Shown here: piece by piece, positions 1 to 8,399 of the stretch
Layout of the letters: each line of letters starts with the position of its first letter
Numbering within the stretch: the first letter of the stretch is position 1
Assembly (NCBI RefSeq): GCF_021432085.1
Contig: NZ_CP090366.1
Coordinates: 1,116,001 to 1,180,000, forward strand
Direction: 5' to 3'
Source: Stutzerimonas kunmingensis
Lineage (GTDB): Bacteria > Pseudomonadota > Gammaproteobacteria > Pseudomonadales > Pseudomonadaceae
DNA length: 64,000 nucleotides
Translations under genes and position numbers: made by a program
Notes under the pieces: model-generated
What the model saw: only the letters and a program-made list of their open reading frames with translations
Told to the model about the DNA's origin: nothing
Database searches by the model: none

Positions 1-78
1 GGCGACCGGGAAGCCGAGCAGCAGCAGGCCCATGAAGCTGGCGAACATGGCGATGACGAGGATTGCTTCCAGACCCAT
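1..78 (-). CDS. dctM: TRAP transporter large permease, N-terminal 26 residues (partial)
   Basis: Only the start of the gene is present; it continues beyond base 1. The reading frame opens with MGLEAILVIAMFASFMGLLL and runs straight into a hydrophobic segment with GFPVA, as expected for the first membrane helix of the DctM-type (12-helix) subunit of a tripartite ATP-independent periplasmic transporter. It follows dctQ by 16 bases on the same strand and completes the dctP-dctQ-dctM order. The family assignment rests on context plus this short N-terminus. Confidence 0.8.
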   Translation of the reverse strand, partial: MGLEAILVIAMFASFMGLLLLGFPVA

Positions 79-94
79 GATTGCGACTACTCCA

Positions 95-697
95 TCAGGG
101 CTGCGAACGAGTGCGGTCGCGCTCGTCCGAGGGGGCCGTCAGGGCCCGCGGGAAATTGAACAGCAGGGTGCTGCAGCGCAACGCGCGGGACAGCAGCGCC
201 AGCGCTACCAGGGCGAGGCCGATGGGCAGCACGCTCTTGAAGATGAAGCGATGGGGCAGCCCGCTGGGTGCCTGGGAGCGTTCGTTGTAGAGGTAGGCCT
301 TGTAGGCGTAGGGAATCAGCGCATCGATCATCAGCGCGATCACCGGCAGGGCCAGCAGCACGATGGCGACCAGCTCGATCCAGGCGCGGCTGCGCAGGCT
401 GAAGCGTTCGCTCAGCACATCGACACGCACATGGTCGTCGCGCACTACGGCATAGGCGAGGGCAAGCATCAGCGCGGCGCCGAACAGGTGCCAGGACATT
501 TCCTCCAGCGCGATGGAGCCGCGCGAGAGGGCAAAGCGGCTGAACACATTGGCCAGCACGACCAGCAGCACGGCCAGCCAGAGCCAGGCGCTGGCTTCGC
601 CGATGGCCACCAGCAGGCGATCCAGCGGCCGCGAGATGCGGTTGTACGGCAGCGCGTCGGGCGCTGGCGCATCGGGAGAGACGGGCTTGAAGGACAC
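95..697 (-). CDS. dctQ: TRAP transporter small permease (DctQ family)
   Basis: About 200 residues with four predicted membrane helices, the DctQ fold. It carries the helix segment WLAVLLVVLANVFSRFAL and the conserved EEMSWHLFGAALMLALAYA stretch. It forms the membrane complex with DctM that takes substrate from DctP. The frame is open to a GTG at 739, but that GTG lies inside a strong hairpin. I prefer the GTG at 697, which has GAGG six bases upstream; the start is therefore uncertain. It sits between dctP and dctM. At 200 residues it is longer than the minimal (about 160) DctQ, as in TakQ-like small permeases. Confidence 0.85.
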   Translation of the reverse strand: MSFKPVSPDAPAPDALPYNRISRPLDRLLVAIGEASAWLWLAVLLVVLANVFSRFALSRGSIALEEMSWHLFGAALMLALAYAVVRDDHVRVDVLSERFSLRSRAWIELVAIVLLALPVIALMIDALIPYAYKAYLYNERSQAPSGLPHRFIFKSVLPIGLALVALALLSRALRCSTLLFNFPRALTAPSDERDRTRSQP

Positions 698-731
698 GGC
701 GGACCTCGAAATCTCGACACAGGTGAAGAAC

Positions 732-752
732 GCGGGCACGTGCCGTGCCCGC
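732..752 (-). promoter_or_regulatory. Stem-loop between dctP and dctQ
   Basis: Perfect 8-bp stem GCGGGCAC/GTGCCCGC with a 5-base loop, 15 bases after the dctP stop. There is no U tract, so it is more likely an mRNA-stabilising or processing hairpin than a terminator. Such a hairpin would let dctP be made in excess of the membrane subunits (inference). Confidence 0.55.
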
Positions 753-766
753 CTTAGGCGCAGCTG

Positions 767-1852
767 TCAGTCGTACTTGTAGAAGTCGCGCGGCAGATAG
801 CCCATGCCGTGCCAGATCGAGTGGTGCTGCATGAACTCACGCTGGCTGGTCAGCACGCGCTTGAACATCTCGTCCTTGGCGGCCATCTCGTCGAGCACCT
901 CGTCGGTGACCTTCTGCAGCTCGCGCAGTACCGGCTCAGGCAGCACCTGGGCCTTCACGCCCTGCTTCTGGTAGTCACGCAGGGCGGTCGGCTGGGCCCA
1001 CTCGCTTTCGGCAAAGCCCTTGAGGGTGGCCGACTCGCAACCCATCTCGATGAGTGCGCGGCTTTCCGGCGCGAGCTTGTCCCAGACGTCCTTGTTCACC
1101 AGCAGATGCGAGGTGGTCAGTGTCTGGTGCCAGCCGGGCATGATGTAGTTCTTGATGATCTGGTCCAGGCCGAGCATCTTGTCCACCGCCGGCTGCGAGA
1201 ACTCGGTGGCGTCGATGGTCTTGCGCTCCAGCGCCTGGTAGATCTCGCCGCCCGGCACCATGGTCACCGAGGCGCCGAGCTTTTCCAGCACCTTGCCGCC
1301 GATACCGGCGAAGCGGATGCGCAAGCCATCGAAGTCATCCAGCTTCTCGATGGGCTTGGCGAACCAGCCGGCGCCTTCCGGGCCGATGATGCTGCACAGC
1401 ATCGGGTGGATATTGCGCTCGGCGTAGATCTCCTCGAGCAGCTTCTTGCCGTCGCCCTGGTAATACCAGGCCAGGTGCGCCGGCGGCTCCATGTTGAACG
1501 GCGCGCCGGAGTACAGCGGCAGGGCCGGGATGGTGCCCTGGTCGTAGCCAATCCAGGTGTAGCCGGCCGGGTACTTGCCGCTGCTCACCGCATCCATGAT
1601 TTCGAACGGCGGCACCAGCTCGCCCGGCTCGTAGTAGCCCAGCTGGATGTCGCCGCCCGAGACGGCCTTGAGCGATTCGGAAAGGTGCTTGACTGGTGTG
1701 GAGAGGCCGATCAGGTGGGAAGGGAAAGCCAGCGGTACCTGCCAGCGGATCTTTTCCGCGGCGCTGGCGACGCCACTGAGCAGGCTGGCGCCGAGCAGGG
1801 TTGTGGCACCGATGGCGCAGGCGATACGGGAGAGTTTGTTCTTGGTCGACAT
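767..1852 (-). CDS. dctP: TRAP transporter periplasmic substrate-binding protein (DctP family, TakP-like)
   Basis: 361 residues with a Sec signal peptide (KNKLSR, hydrophobic core, cleavage near ASA-AEK around residue 31). The body has the DctP-fold landmarks: GELVPPFEIMDAV, the substrate-arginine region GLRIRFAGIGGKVLEKLG, PGGEIYQALE, IDATEF and MPGWH. The PGGEI/PGWH pattern resembles the TakP/FcbT2 branch, whose known members bind 2-oxo acids or other monocarboxylates rather than C4-dicarboxylates (family knowledge, recalled). Substrate here is unknown. The start has AGAAGGAAACC ahead of it, and a CA-type Crc/Hfq motif lies just upstream. An IS element sits 240 bp upstream. Confidence 0.9.
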   Translation of the reverse strand: MSTKNKLSRIACAIGATTLLGASLLSGVASAAEKIRWQVPLAFPSHLIGLSTPVKHLSESLKAVSGGDIQLGYYEPGELVPPFEIMDAVSSGKYPAGYTWIGYDQGTIPALPLYSGAPFNMEPPAHLAWYYQGDGKKLLEEIYAERNIHPMLCSIIGPEGAGWFAKPIEKLDDFDGLRIRFAGIGGKVLEKLGASVTMVPGGEIYQALERKTIDATEFSQPAVDKMLGLDQIIKNYIMPGWHQTLTTSHLLVNKDVWDKLAPESRALIEMGCESATLKGFAESEWAQPTALRDYQKQGVKAQVLPEPVLRELQKVTDEVLDEMAAKDEMFKRVLTSQREFMQHHSIWHGMGYLPRDFYKYD

Positions 1853-1862
1853 GCAGGTTTCC

Positions 1863-1876
1863 TTCTTGTTGTTGTT
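1863..1876 (-). promoter_or_regulatory. CA motif (Crc/Hfq target) in dctP leader
   Basis: On the minus strand the dctP leader reads AACAACAACAAGAAGG immediately before the start. It contains overlapping AAnAAnAA motifs, the Hfq/Crc recognition pattern of Pseudomonas catabolite repression, and overlaps the ribosome-binding region. Confidence 0.6.
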
Positions 1877-2092
1877 CTGGTGCCCGAGGGCGGACGCGCA
1901 ACCGCCCGTGGGTCGAGGGCGTTAACAGGCCAGAACAAGAACAGAGGCCGAGCCGATGCTGCCGATTCGGCGCCAGTCTTGTTCTTTGGTTTGTTCTGGC
2001 GTCGCAGGGTGGATTGCAGGTTCTGTGCCTATCGCCCGCGAGCGAGGAAAGGCGCGGTCTGCGGCGGCATTCGGATGATTGCAGGGCGATAG

Positions 2093-3747
2093 CCCGCATT
2101 TCTCACAGGAAGAGATGCACCGGGCCGTCGGATGCGCGAAAATTGTTGTGCAAAGAACGATTTAGCGCGACAACGGAGAGCGGCCCGATGCAGACACAGT
2201 GTAATCCGAAGCAGTACACGTTTTCAGGGGTGGGGCGGCGCGCGGTGGTAGCCGGATTTGATGGCGGTCGGGTGAGTTCGGATGGCGGCGCGTTGCTGCT
2301 CAAACAAACCGATGAAGCGGTGGGGTTGTTCGATCGCCTGGCCGGCTGTTTCCAGGACGATCGGATGCCCGAGGCGGTGGAGTTTCCGCTGCGCACGCTG
2401 GTGGCGCAGCGGGTGATGGGCATCGCGCTGGGCTACGAGGATCTCAACGATCACGAGCAACTGCGCCACGACCCGCTGCTGGGCGCGGTGATCGGCAAGC
2501 TGCAGTCCGGACGTGCGCGCTGTGCGCCCTTGGCCGGCAAGAGCACGCTCAACCGGCTGGAGCGCTTCCAGGCGCAGGGCAGTTCGCGCTATCACAAGAT
2601 CCGGCCGCAGGCCGGCATGATCGAGGATCTGTTCGTCGATCTGTTTCTGGACGCCCACCGCAGGCCGCCAGAGGAGATCATCCTGGATCTGGATGCCACC
2701 GACGATCCGCTGCATGGGCAGCAGGAGGGCCGGTTCTTTCACGGCTACTACGGGGGTTACTGTTACCTGCCGCTGTACATCTTCTGCGGCCGTCACCTGC
2801 TGTGCGCCAAGTTGCGCCCGGCCAACGTCGATGGCGCCGCCGGGGCGCTGGAAGAGGTGCAACGCATCGTCAAGCAGATTCGCGCCCGCTGGCCAGACAC
2901 GCGCATCGTGCTGCGCGCCGACTCGGGGTTCTGCCGGGATGACCTGATGACTTGGTGCGAAGCACAGTCGGTCGATTATGTCTTCGGACTGGCGCGCAAC
3001 GCGCGCCTGACCCGGGCCATCGGCCCGAGCCTGCGGCAGGCCCAGGCGCAGTGCGAAGCGACGGGAGTCCCGGCACGGGTGTTCCAGGAACTGCACTACC
3101 GCACGAGGAAAAGCTGGAGCGCCGAGCGCCGGGTGGTGGCCAAGGCCGAGGCCTTGCCGGGCAAGACCAACCCACGCTTCGTGGTGACCACGCTTGCGGT
3201 CGGGGACTGGCCGGACAAGGCGCTGTATGAGGATCTCTACTGCGCGCGCGGCGAGATGGAGAACCGCATCAAGGAGTGTCAGCTCGACCTGTTCGCCGAC
3301 CGCACCTCCACCGCGACGCTGCGCAGCAACCAGCTGCGGCTGTGGCTGTCCTCGTTCGCCTACGTGCTGCTCGAAAGCCTGCGCAGGCTGGCGCTGTCGG
3401 GGACCGAACTGGCCCAGGCCACGGCCGGTAGCATCCGCCTGAAGCTGCTCAAGATCGGCGCGGTCATCACCGTGAGCGTGCGCCGGGTCAAAGTGGCCAT
3501 GAGTTCGGCCTTCCCGCAGCAGGAGGTGTTCGATCACGCCTTCGATGTCTTGAGCGCCGCGGCGCGCTGACAGCCGCACACCCACCGTCCCCCTCCACAT
3601 CACACCCCGTCCACCCTGCCGCAAGCGCCTTGTTCAAGCGCGCTCGCAGGCGCTTGCCCGAAATCAGCGCTGTCGGCAGCCTGCGCCACCTGCGACGACC
3701 TGCGTCCGTCAAAACGGCCCAATGCGCAGGGCTGTGAGAAATGCGGG
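2093..3747 (+). mobile_element. Complete IS1380-family insertion sequence
   Basis: A 1655-bp element bounded by perfect 16-bp terminal inverted repeats: CCCGCATTTCTCACAG at 2093-2108 and its complement at 3732-3747. It is flanked on both sides by the direct duplication ATAG (2089-2092 and 3748-3751). One transposase gene fills most of it; about 160 bp of non-coding sequence lies at the right end. The 4-bp duplication, length and transposase type fit the IS1380 family. Intact ends, duplication and reading frame indicate a recent, potentially active insertion, placed between liuR and dctP. Confidence 0.95.
2188..3570 (+). CDS. IS1380-family transposase
   Basis: 460 residues from the ATG at 2188. 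The frame is open further upstream, but that part lies partly outside the element, so this start is chosen. DDE catalytic residues are visible: LDLDATDD (D167-D173), LRADSGFCRDD (D245) and RGEMENRIKECQ (E356/E358). The C-terminal RGEMENRIKE...LFADRTS block is typical of IS1380/IS4-like enzymes. It cuts and reinserts the element at its inverted repeats. No frameshift is seen. Confidence 0.95.
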   Translation: MQTQCNPKQYTFSGVGRRAVVAGFDGGRVSSDGGALLLKQTDEAVGLFDRLAGCFQDDRMPEAVEFPLRTLVAQRVMGIALGYEDLNDHEQLRHDPLLGAVIGKLQSGRARCAPLAGKSTLNRLERFQAQGSSRYHKIRPQAGMIEDLFVDLFLDAHRRPPEEIILDLDATDDPLHGQQEGRFFHGYYGGYCYLPLYIFCGRHLLCAKLRPANVDGAAGALEEVQRIVKQIRARWPDTRIVLRADSGFCRDDLMTWCEAQSVDYVFGLARNARLTRAIGPSLRQAQAQCEATGVPARVFQELHYRTRKSWSAERRVVAKAEALPGKTNPRFVVTTLAVGDWPDKALYEDLYCARGEMENRIKECQLDLFADRTSTATLRSNQLRLWLSSFAYVLLESLRRLALSGTELAQATAGSIRLKLLKIGAVITVSVRRVKVAMSSAFPQQEVFDHAFDVLSAAAR

Positions 3748-3856
3748 ATAGCGGTGTCCGCTGCGGCAGACACTGCTCAGGTGAACATGCGGCTGTGTCT
3801 GGAATTCTGGAACATGTCCAGTTTCATGGACGGCAGCAATGACTGACAGCTGGACA

Positions 3857-3893
3857 AACAAAATCCGGCGTTGCGCGGGGCGCGACGCCGGAT
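3857..3893 (-). terminator. Rho-independent terminator downstream of liuR
   Basis: On the minus strand a 9-bp perfect stem ATCCGGCGT/ACGCCGGAT with a GC-rich loop is followed by TTTTGTTTG. It lies about 30 bases after the liuR stop and ends the leftward array. Confidence 0.7.
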
Positions 3894-3920
3894 GAGAGGA
3901 GTAGAGCGGAGGGTGTGCGA

Positions 3921-4319
3921 TCAGCTGGCGGCTTGCTTGGCCAGGGTGCTTTCCAGGGCGCTGCGGCAGCGCTCCTCGGCGGTGTCCAGCTCCAGCTGCA
4001 TCTGCTGGATGTCGAGCAGTTGCTGCTCCAGCTGCTGGCGCCGCTCGGCGATCATCTGCAGCATGATGTTCAGCTGCTTCTGGTTGCCGGCCTTGGGGTC
4101 GTAGAGCTCGATCAGCGTCTTGCATTCAGCCAGCGAAAAGCCGATGCGCTTGCCGCGCAGGATCAGCTTCAGCGCGACGCGATCCTTGGGTGAATAGATG
4201 CGTTCCTGACCGCGGCGGGTCGGCGTGAGCATGCCCTGTTCTTCGTAGAAGCGGATGGCGCGAGTGGTGATATCCAGCTCATTGGCCAGGTCGGAAATAC
4301 TGTAGGTTTGTTTCGCCAT
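3921..4319 (-). CDS. liuR: MerR-family regulator of leucine/isovalerate catabolism (LiuR)
   Basis: 132 residues from the ATG at 4319 (an alternative start lies 5 codons upstream). The N-terminal winged HTH of the MerR family is clear: YSISDLANELDITTRAIRFY, EEQGMLTP and RRGQERIYSPKDR. A long dimerisation helix follows (ERRQQLEQQLLDIQQMQLEL), and there is no metal-binding cysteine cluster. The sequence matches LiuR/GnyR, the repressor of the liu genes in Pseudomonas as I recall it. It lies 77 bases after atoB at the promoter-distal end of the leftward cluster, whereas in P. aeruginosa liuR precedes liuA. Its likely targets are the TTTACGTTAACGTAAA palindromes at 14521 and 15954. Confidence 0.85.
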   Translation of the reverse strand: MAKQTYSISDLANELDITTRAIRFYEEQGMLTPTRRGQERIYSPKDRVALKLILRGKRIGFSLAECKTLIELYDPKAGNQKQLNIMLQMIAERRQQLEQQLLDIQQMQLELDTAEERCRSALESTLAKQAAS

Positions 4320-4396
4320 GATTCTTCCGATCATCCTCTGTCACGCCCGGCGAACCGGGCGCGTGTCTGCCAGCATGCCCTGCCGCGACGGTGCGC

Positions 4397-5578
<1,182 letters not shown>

Positions 5579-5833
5579 GACGGACTCCGAATAAAAAGGC
5601 GCCACGCCGGGGCGTAACGCGAGGGCCAGGCACGCGGCCTGGCTCCGGGAAAGGGTGCCCTCGAACGACAGGGGGCAAGCCGTTGGTCAGCGCGCTGGCA
5701 GACCGGTCGATGCCGCAGTATACGGGCGCCTGGGTGACTGGCCAGTGCTGGCGCGCCGCCGGCTCGGGACGTTCGGGACAGGCGGGAAGACGCGGCGGGC
5801 AAGGGTTGCTCCGGCGTCATTCCCGCACTCGCT

Positions 5834-6463
5834 TCAGCGCTGGATAGGGCTGCCGGTGGCCGCTTGCAGCTCCTCGAAGCTGACACCTTCGGCCAGTTCC
5901 ACCAGTTTCAGGCCCTGCTCGGTGACGTCCAGCACGCCGAGGTCGGTGATGATCCGGTCGACCACGCCGAGGCCGGTGAGCGGCAGGTCGCAGGCCGGCA
6001 GGATCTTGTGCGCGCCGCCCTTGGCGGTGTGCTCCATCAGCACCACGACGCGCTTGACGCCGGCCACCAGGTCCATCGCGCCGCCCATGCCCTTGACCAT
6101 CTTGCCGGGGATCATCCAGTTGGCCAGGTCGCCCTTTTCCGACACCTGCATGGCGCCGAGGATGGCCAGGTTGATGTGACCGCCGCGGATCATGGCGAAG
6201 CTCTGCGCGTTGTCGAAGAAGCTCGAGCCGGGCAGGGCGGTGACGGTCTGCTTGCCGGCGTTGATCAGGTCCGGGTCGATCTCTTCCTCGCTCGGGAAGG
6301 GGCCGATGCCGAGCAGGCCGTTCTCGCTCTGCAGCCAGACGTCCATGCCTTCGGGGATGTAGTTGGCCACCAGGGTCGGCAGGCCGATACCGAGGTTGAC
6401 GTAGAAGCCGTCCTGCAGCTCCTGGGCGGCGCGCTGCGCCATCTGTTCACGTGTCCAGGCCAT
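5834..6463 (-). CDS. scoB: 3-oxoacid CoA-transferase subunit B
   Basis: 209 residues. It carries the catalytic glutamate E47 in [10 protein letters not shown] and the N-terminal NLGIGLPT motif of the beta subunit of family I CoA-transferases. With ScoA it moves CoA from succinyl-CoA or acetyl-CoA to acetoacetate. The start codon lies 4 bases after the scoA stop, so translation is coupled. About 255 bases without a recognisable gene separate it from atoB. Confidence 0.92.
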   Translation of the reverse strand: MAWTREQMAQRAAQELQDGFYVNLGIGLPTLVANYIPEGMDVWLQSENGLLGIGPFPSEEEIDPDLINAGKQTVTALPGSSFFDNAQSFAMIRGGHINLAILGAMQVSEKGDLANWMIPGKMVKGMGGAMDLVAGVKRVVVLMEHTAKGGAHKILPACDLPLTGLGVVDRIITDLGVLDVTEQGLKLVELAEGVSFEELQAATGSPIQR

Positions 6464-6467
6464 GGTC

Positions 6468-7163
6468 TCAGCTCCTCACCGTGCGTTTTTCGATGCGTTT
6501 TTCCGGATTCGGGTTGTGCACGATGCGATGCACGTAGATGCCCGGCAGGTGGATCTGGTCCGGGTCCAGCTCGCCGGTTTCGACGATCTCCTCCACCTCG
6601 ACGACGCAGACCTCGCCGGCCATCGCTGCCAGCGGGTTGAAGTTGCGCGCGGTCTTGCGAAACAGCAGGTTGCCGGCCTTGTCGGCCTTCCATGCCTTGA
6701 CCAGGGCCAGGTCCGCGGTCAGCGATTCTTCCATCACGTACCACTCGCCGTTGAACTGGCGGGTTTCCTTGCCTTCGGCCACCAGCGTGCCGTAGCCGGT
6801 CCTAGTGTAGAACGCCGGGATGCCCGCGCCGCCGGCACGCAGCTTCTCGGCCAGGGTGCCCTGCGGGGTGAACTCCAGGGCCAGCTCGCCGGCCAGGTAC
6901 TGGCGCTCGAACTCCTTGTTCTCACCCACGTAGGAGGAAATCATCTTGCTGATCTGCCGCGTCTCCAGCAGCAGGCCGAGGCCGAAACCGTCGACACCGG
7001 CGTTGTTGCTGATGGCAGTCAGGTCTTTCTTGCCGCTGTCGCGCAGGGCGGCGATCAGCTGCTCGGGGATGCCGCACAGGCCGAAGCCGCCGACGGCGAT
7101 GGTCATGCCGTCCTCGACCAGGCCTTCCAGGGCGTGGGCGGCGCTGGGGTAAATCTTGTTCAT
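6468..7163 (-). CDS. scoA: 3-oxoacid CoA-transferase subunit A
   Basis: 231 residues with the alpha-subunit glycine-rich CoA loop ([14 protein letters not shown]), SNNAG and the [24 protein letters not shown] stretch (20-residue-plus region around 105-130). It pairs with scoB. Together with atoB it matches the P. aeruginosa dhcA-dhcB-atoB set, there a neighbour of liu; here it is directly joined to the liu genes. A CA motif lies in its leader. Confidence 0.92.
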   Translation of the reverse strand: MNKIYPSAAHALEGLVEDGMTIAVGGFGLCGIPEQLIAALRDSGKKDLTAISNNAGVDGFGLGLLLETRQISKMISSYVGENKEFERQYLAGELALEFTPQGTLAEKLRAGGAGIPAFYTRTGYGTLVAEGKETRQFNGEWYVMEESLTADLALVKAWKADKAGNLLFRKTARNFNPLAAMAGEVCVVEVEEIVETGELDPDQIHLPGIYVHRIVHNPNPEKRIEKRTVRS

Positions 7164-7176
7164 GAATTACCTCTAC

Positions 7177-7184
7177 TTGTTGTT
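7177..7184 (-). promoter_or_regulatory. CA motif (Crc/Hfq target) in scoA leader
   Basis: The minus-strand leader reads AGAACAACAAGTAGAGG before the scoA start. AACAACAA sits directly upstream of the AGAGG ribosome-binding site, the usual position for Hfq/Crc translational repression. Confidence 0.5.
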
Positions 7185-7248
7185 CTGTCTGTGCCGGGCG
7201 CTACCTGAACGGCCGCCCGACGAATAGGGTTTAGCAAGAACGGTGCCG

Positions 7249-8148
7249 CTAACCGGCCTGCCTGGCGCGGGCGACCCGCGAACCGCTGGCGCGCCCCAGC
7301 AGCTGGCTGATGCGCTGGCCGGCGGCGATCAGTGCGTCGAGGTCGATGCCGGTGGCTATGTCCAGCCCGTTGAACATGTACAGCACGTCTTCGCTGGCGA
7401 CATTGCCGCTGGCGCCTTTTGCGTAAGGGCAACCGCCGAGGCCGGCGACCGAGCTGTCGAACACCGCGATGCCTTCCAAGAGGCTCGCATAGATATTCGC
7501 CAGCGCCTGGCCGTAGGTGTCGTGGAAATGCCCGGCCAACCGTTCGCGCGGCACTTCGCGGGCTACGGTATCGAACAGCGTGCGGGTCTTGCCCGGTGTG
7601 CCGGTGCCGATGGTGTCGCCCAAGGAAACCTCGTAGCAGCCCATGGCATACAGCTCGCGGGCCACTTCGGCGACCTTGGCTGGCGATACCTCACCCTCAT
7701 AAGGGCAGCCGAGCACGCAGGAAACGTAGCCACGCACGCGAATGTCGTGTTCGCGGGCAGCCTCCATCAAAGGCGCGAAGCGTGCCAGGCTCTCGGCGAT
7801 GGAGCAGTTGATGTTCTTCTGCGAGAAAGCTTCGGAGGCCGCACCGAACACCGCGACTTCCTTCACGCCGGCCTCAATGGCCGCTTCTAGGCCTTTCATG
7901 TTTGGCGCCAGCGCCGCATAGGTGACCCCGGCCTTGCGCTGGATCTGCGCGAAGACTTCGGCGGAGCCCGCCATCTGTGGCACCCACTTGGGCGAGACGA
8001 AGCTGCCGACTTCGATATAGGGCAGCCCGGTGGCGCTCAGGTCGTCGACCAGACGCACCTTGTCCACCACGCTGATCGGCTGCTGCTCGTTCTGCAGACC
8101 GTCACGCGGGCCGACTTCCACCAGCCGGACCTGTTTGGGCAGGCTCAT
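7249..8148 (-). CDS. mvaB: Hydroxymethylglutaryl-CoA lyase
   Basis: 299 residues, TIM-barrel HMGL family. Visible motifs are the N-terminal VGPRDGLQNE, SLGDTIGTGTPG, and the signature GGCPYAKGASGNVASED with the active-site cysteine C240. It splits HMG-CoA into acetyl-CoA and acetoacetate, the last liu step (called liuE in Pseudomonas). The acetoacetate is then handled by scoAB-atoB next door. A palindrome-rich spacer separates it from liuD upstream. Confidence 0.94.
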   Translation of the reverse strand: MSLPKQVRLVEVGPRDGLQNEQQPISVVDKVRLVDDLSATGLPYIEVGSFVSPKWVPQMAGSAEVFAQIQRKAGVTYAALAPNMKGLEAAIEAGVKEVAVFGAASEAFSQKNINCSIAESLARFAPLMEAAREHDIRVRGYVSCVLGCPYEGEVSPAKVAEVARELYAMGCYEVSLGDTIGTGTPGKTRTLFDTVAREVPRERLAGHFHDTYGQALANIYASLLEGIAVFDSSVAGLGGCPYAKGASGNVASEDVLYMFNGLDIATGIDLDALIAAGQRISQLLGRASGSRVARARQAG

Positions 8149-8211
8149 ATGTCCTCCAGGGGGTGAACGCTTAGCGAGCCTTCACCCGTGTCGTTGAATT
8201 GTGGCGCTGCT

Positions 8212-8388
8212 GGTGGGCTAAAGCCCACCCTACGAAACCTGCACGCGTCCACCGTAGGGTGGGCTTCAGCCCACCGATGTCGCCGTGTGTCAGCCGAGGC
8301 GTCCTACCGGTGGAAAAGCCTGCGGCGTTTTCCACCCTACGGCCTTGCGTTCGTGCGTGGGGTGGACAACGGCGAAGCCTTGTCCACC
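8212..8388. repeat. Cluster of four REP-like palindromes between liuD and mvaB
   Basis: Four hairpins occur in 177 bp: GGTGGGCTAAAGCCCACC (8212-8229, followed by CTACG), its inverted relative GGTGGGCTTCAGCCCACC (8258-8275, preceded by CGTAG), GGTGGAAAA/TTTTCCACC (8309-8336, followed by CTACG) and GGTGGACAA/TTGTCCACC (8361-8388). They share the GGTGG...CCACC arms with a CTACG tail. A relative occurs at 13180-13207. No gene is visible in this spacer. Confidence 0.75.
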
Positions 8389-8399
8389 TTGTGCATCCT

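Noticed and set aside
1960-1975. Possible sigma-54 promoter (TGGCGC-N5-CGGCA on the minus strand) before dctP
   Set aside because: It departs from the TGGCAC-N5-TTGCA consensus in both boxes; too weak to report as a feature.
2224-3624. Long minus-strand frame opposite the IS transposase
   Set aside because: The plus-strand frame has the DDE residues and family motifs; the minus frame has none.
5579-5833. 255-bp gap between scoB and atoB as a hidden small gene or promoter
   Set aside because: No frame with a ribosome-binding site, no LiuR palindrome and no clear -35/-10 pair found.
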